64,000 nucleotides of DNA from Sulfitobacter sp. THAF37 (lineage in GTDB: Bacteria; Pseudomonadota; Alphaproteobacteria; Rhodobacterales; Rhodobacteraceae): NCBI RefSeq assembly GCF_009363555.1, contig NZ_CP045372.1, positions 2,057,501 through 2,121,500 of the forward strand, in the 5' to 3' direction. Shown piece after piece: positions 63,867 through 64,000 of this stretch. Below the pieces are notes generated by a model that worked only from the letters and a program-made list of their open reading frames with translations, did no database searches and was not told the origin of the DNA. The translations under genes and the position numbers were made by a program. Numbering within the stretch: position 1 is the first letter of the stretch; each line of letters starts with the position of its first letter.

Positions 63867-64000
63867 TGGGGCTCCTGAACAAAGGCGGATACCGCGATCA
63901 GCCGGGCCCGTCCGCTGCCATCCTTGTCCAGCGCCTTGCCCAGGCCGGTGGTGGCAAAGACCGGCTTGAACTTGACGCAGGCCCGCATGATCATCACCTC
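63863..64000 (-). CDS. TadE/TadF-like pilus protein, partial (C-terminal 45 residues)
   Basis: The open frame runs off the window end. It ends MIMRACVKFKPVFATTG and then LGKALDKDGSGRARLIAVSAFVQEP, with the stop overlapping the downstream TadE-like start. Such a pair of TadE-type genes with ATGA overlap is the usual layout at the end of Flp pilus clusters. The N-terminus and the rest of the cluster lie beyond 64000. Confidence 0.6.
   Translation of the reverse strand, partial: EVMIMRACVKFKPVFATTGLGKALDKDGSGRARLIAVSAFVQEPQ

Overview
The window is GC-rich chromosomal DNA with dense, mostly short-spaced genes. Gene content points to an alphaproteobacterium of the Rhodobacteraceae/Roseobacter group: PutA without its own DNA-binding domain next to an Lrp-type regulator, a fused carnitine dehydrogenase-thioesterase, the FrcBCAK fructose system, a Hint_2-domain protein and TadE-like pilus proteins. 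No phage, transposase or CRISPR array was found. The mobile-looking DNA consists of one MITE-like element and some short repeat families. This placement is inference from gene content, since no 16S rRNA gene is present.

Layout. 1-8.6 kb: translation factor EF-P, YgfZ, an arsenosugar-type glycosyltransferase, a repeat-bearing gap, an MsbA-type ABC exporter, a class V aminotransferase, rpiB, a histidinol-phosphate-type aminotransferase and a crotonase. 8.6-15.9 kb: valS, an orphan molybdopterin hydroxylase large subunit coupled to a DUF2235 hydrolase, and a PaaI thioesterase. 16-25.7 kb: metF/metR divergent pair, a CurA-like reductase, an inositol monophosphatase, a GFA protein, a rhomboid protease, a racemase-like protein and the putA/putR divergent pair. 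25.7-28.6 kb: a TPR protein, tRNA-Leu(UAA), a two-gene Hint-domain unit and an AT-rich gene-free stretch. 28.6-35.2 kb: the fructose cluster (kinases, ABC transporter, ROK repressor, lyxose/mannose isomerase). 35.4-39.7 kb: an RND efflux pair. 39.8-48.7 kb: an AmgK-like kinase, katG/oxyR, a large chemoreceptor and metG. 48.7-55.7 kb: an MFS transporter, a MITE-like element, an aldo-keto reductase and the L-carnitine operon. 55.9-60 kb: an XRE regulator, desaturase, EamA transporter, NUDIX and DUF983. 60-64 kb: an EF-hand/ECF-sigma/anti-sigma/periplasmic-sensor unit, tandem repeats ending in a 36-bp perfect palindrome, a membrane protein and TadE-like pilus genes cut by the window end.

How genes work together. 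Several local circuits can be read from gene order: MetR over metF, PutR over putA, OxyR over katG, FrcR over frcBCAK and CdhR over carnitine breakdown to glycine betaine. The carnitine operon is the most notable. Between the cleavage enzyme and the dehydrogenase it carries a lipoprotein and a 57-residue membrane peptide, and every junction overlaps by four bases. The EF-hand protein upstream of an ECF-sigma module suggests a possible calcium- or envelope-responsive circuit. Two repeat families are unexplained: AGACATGTCA/TGACATGTCT palindromes at both ends of the window, and a 367-bp TA-flanked element immediately upstream of an aldo-keto reductase.
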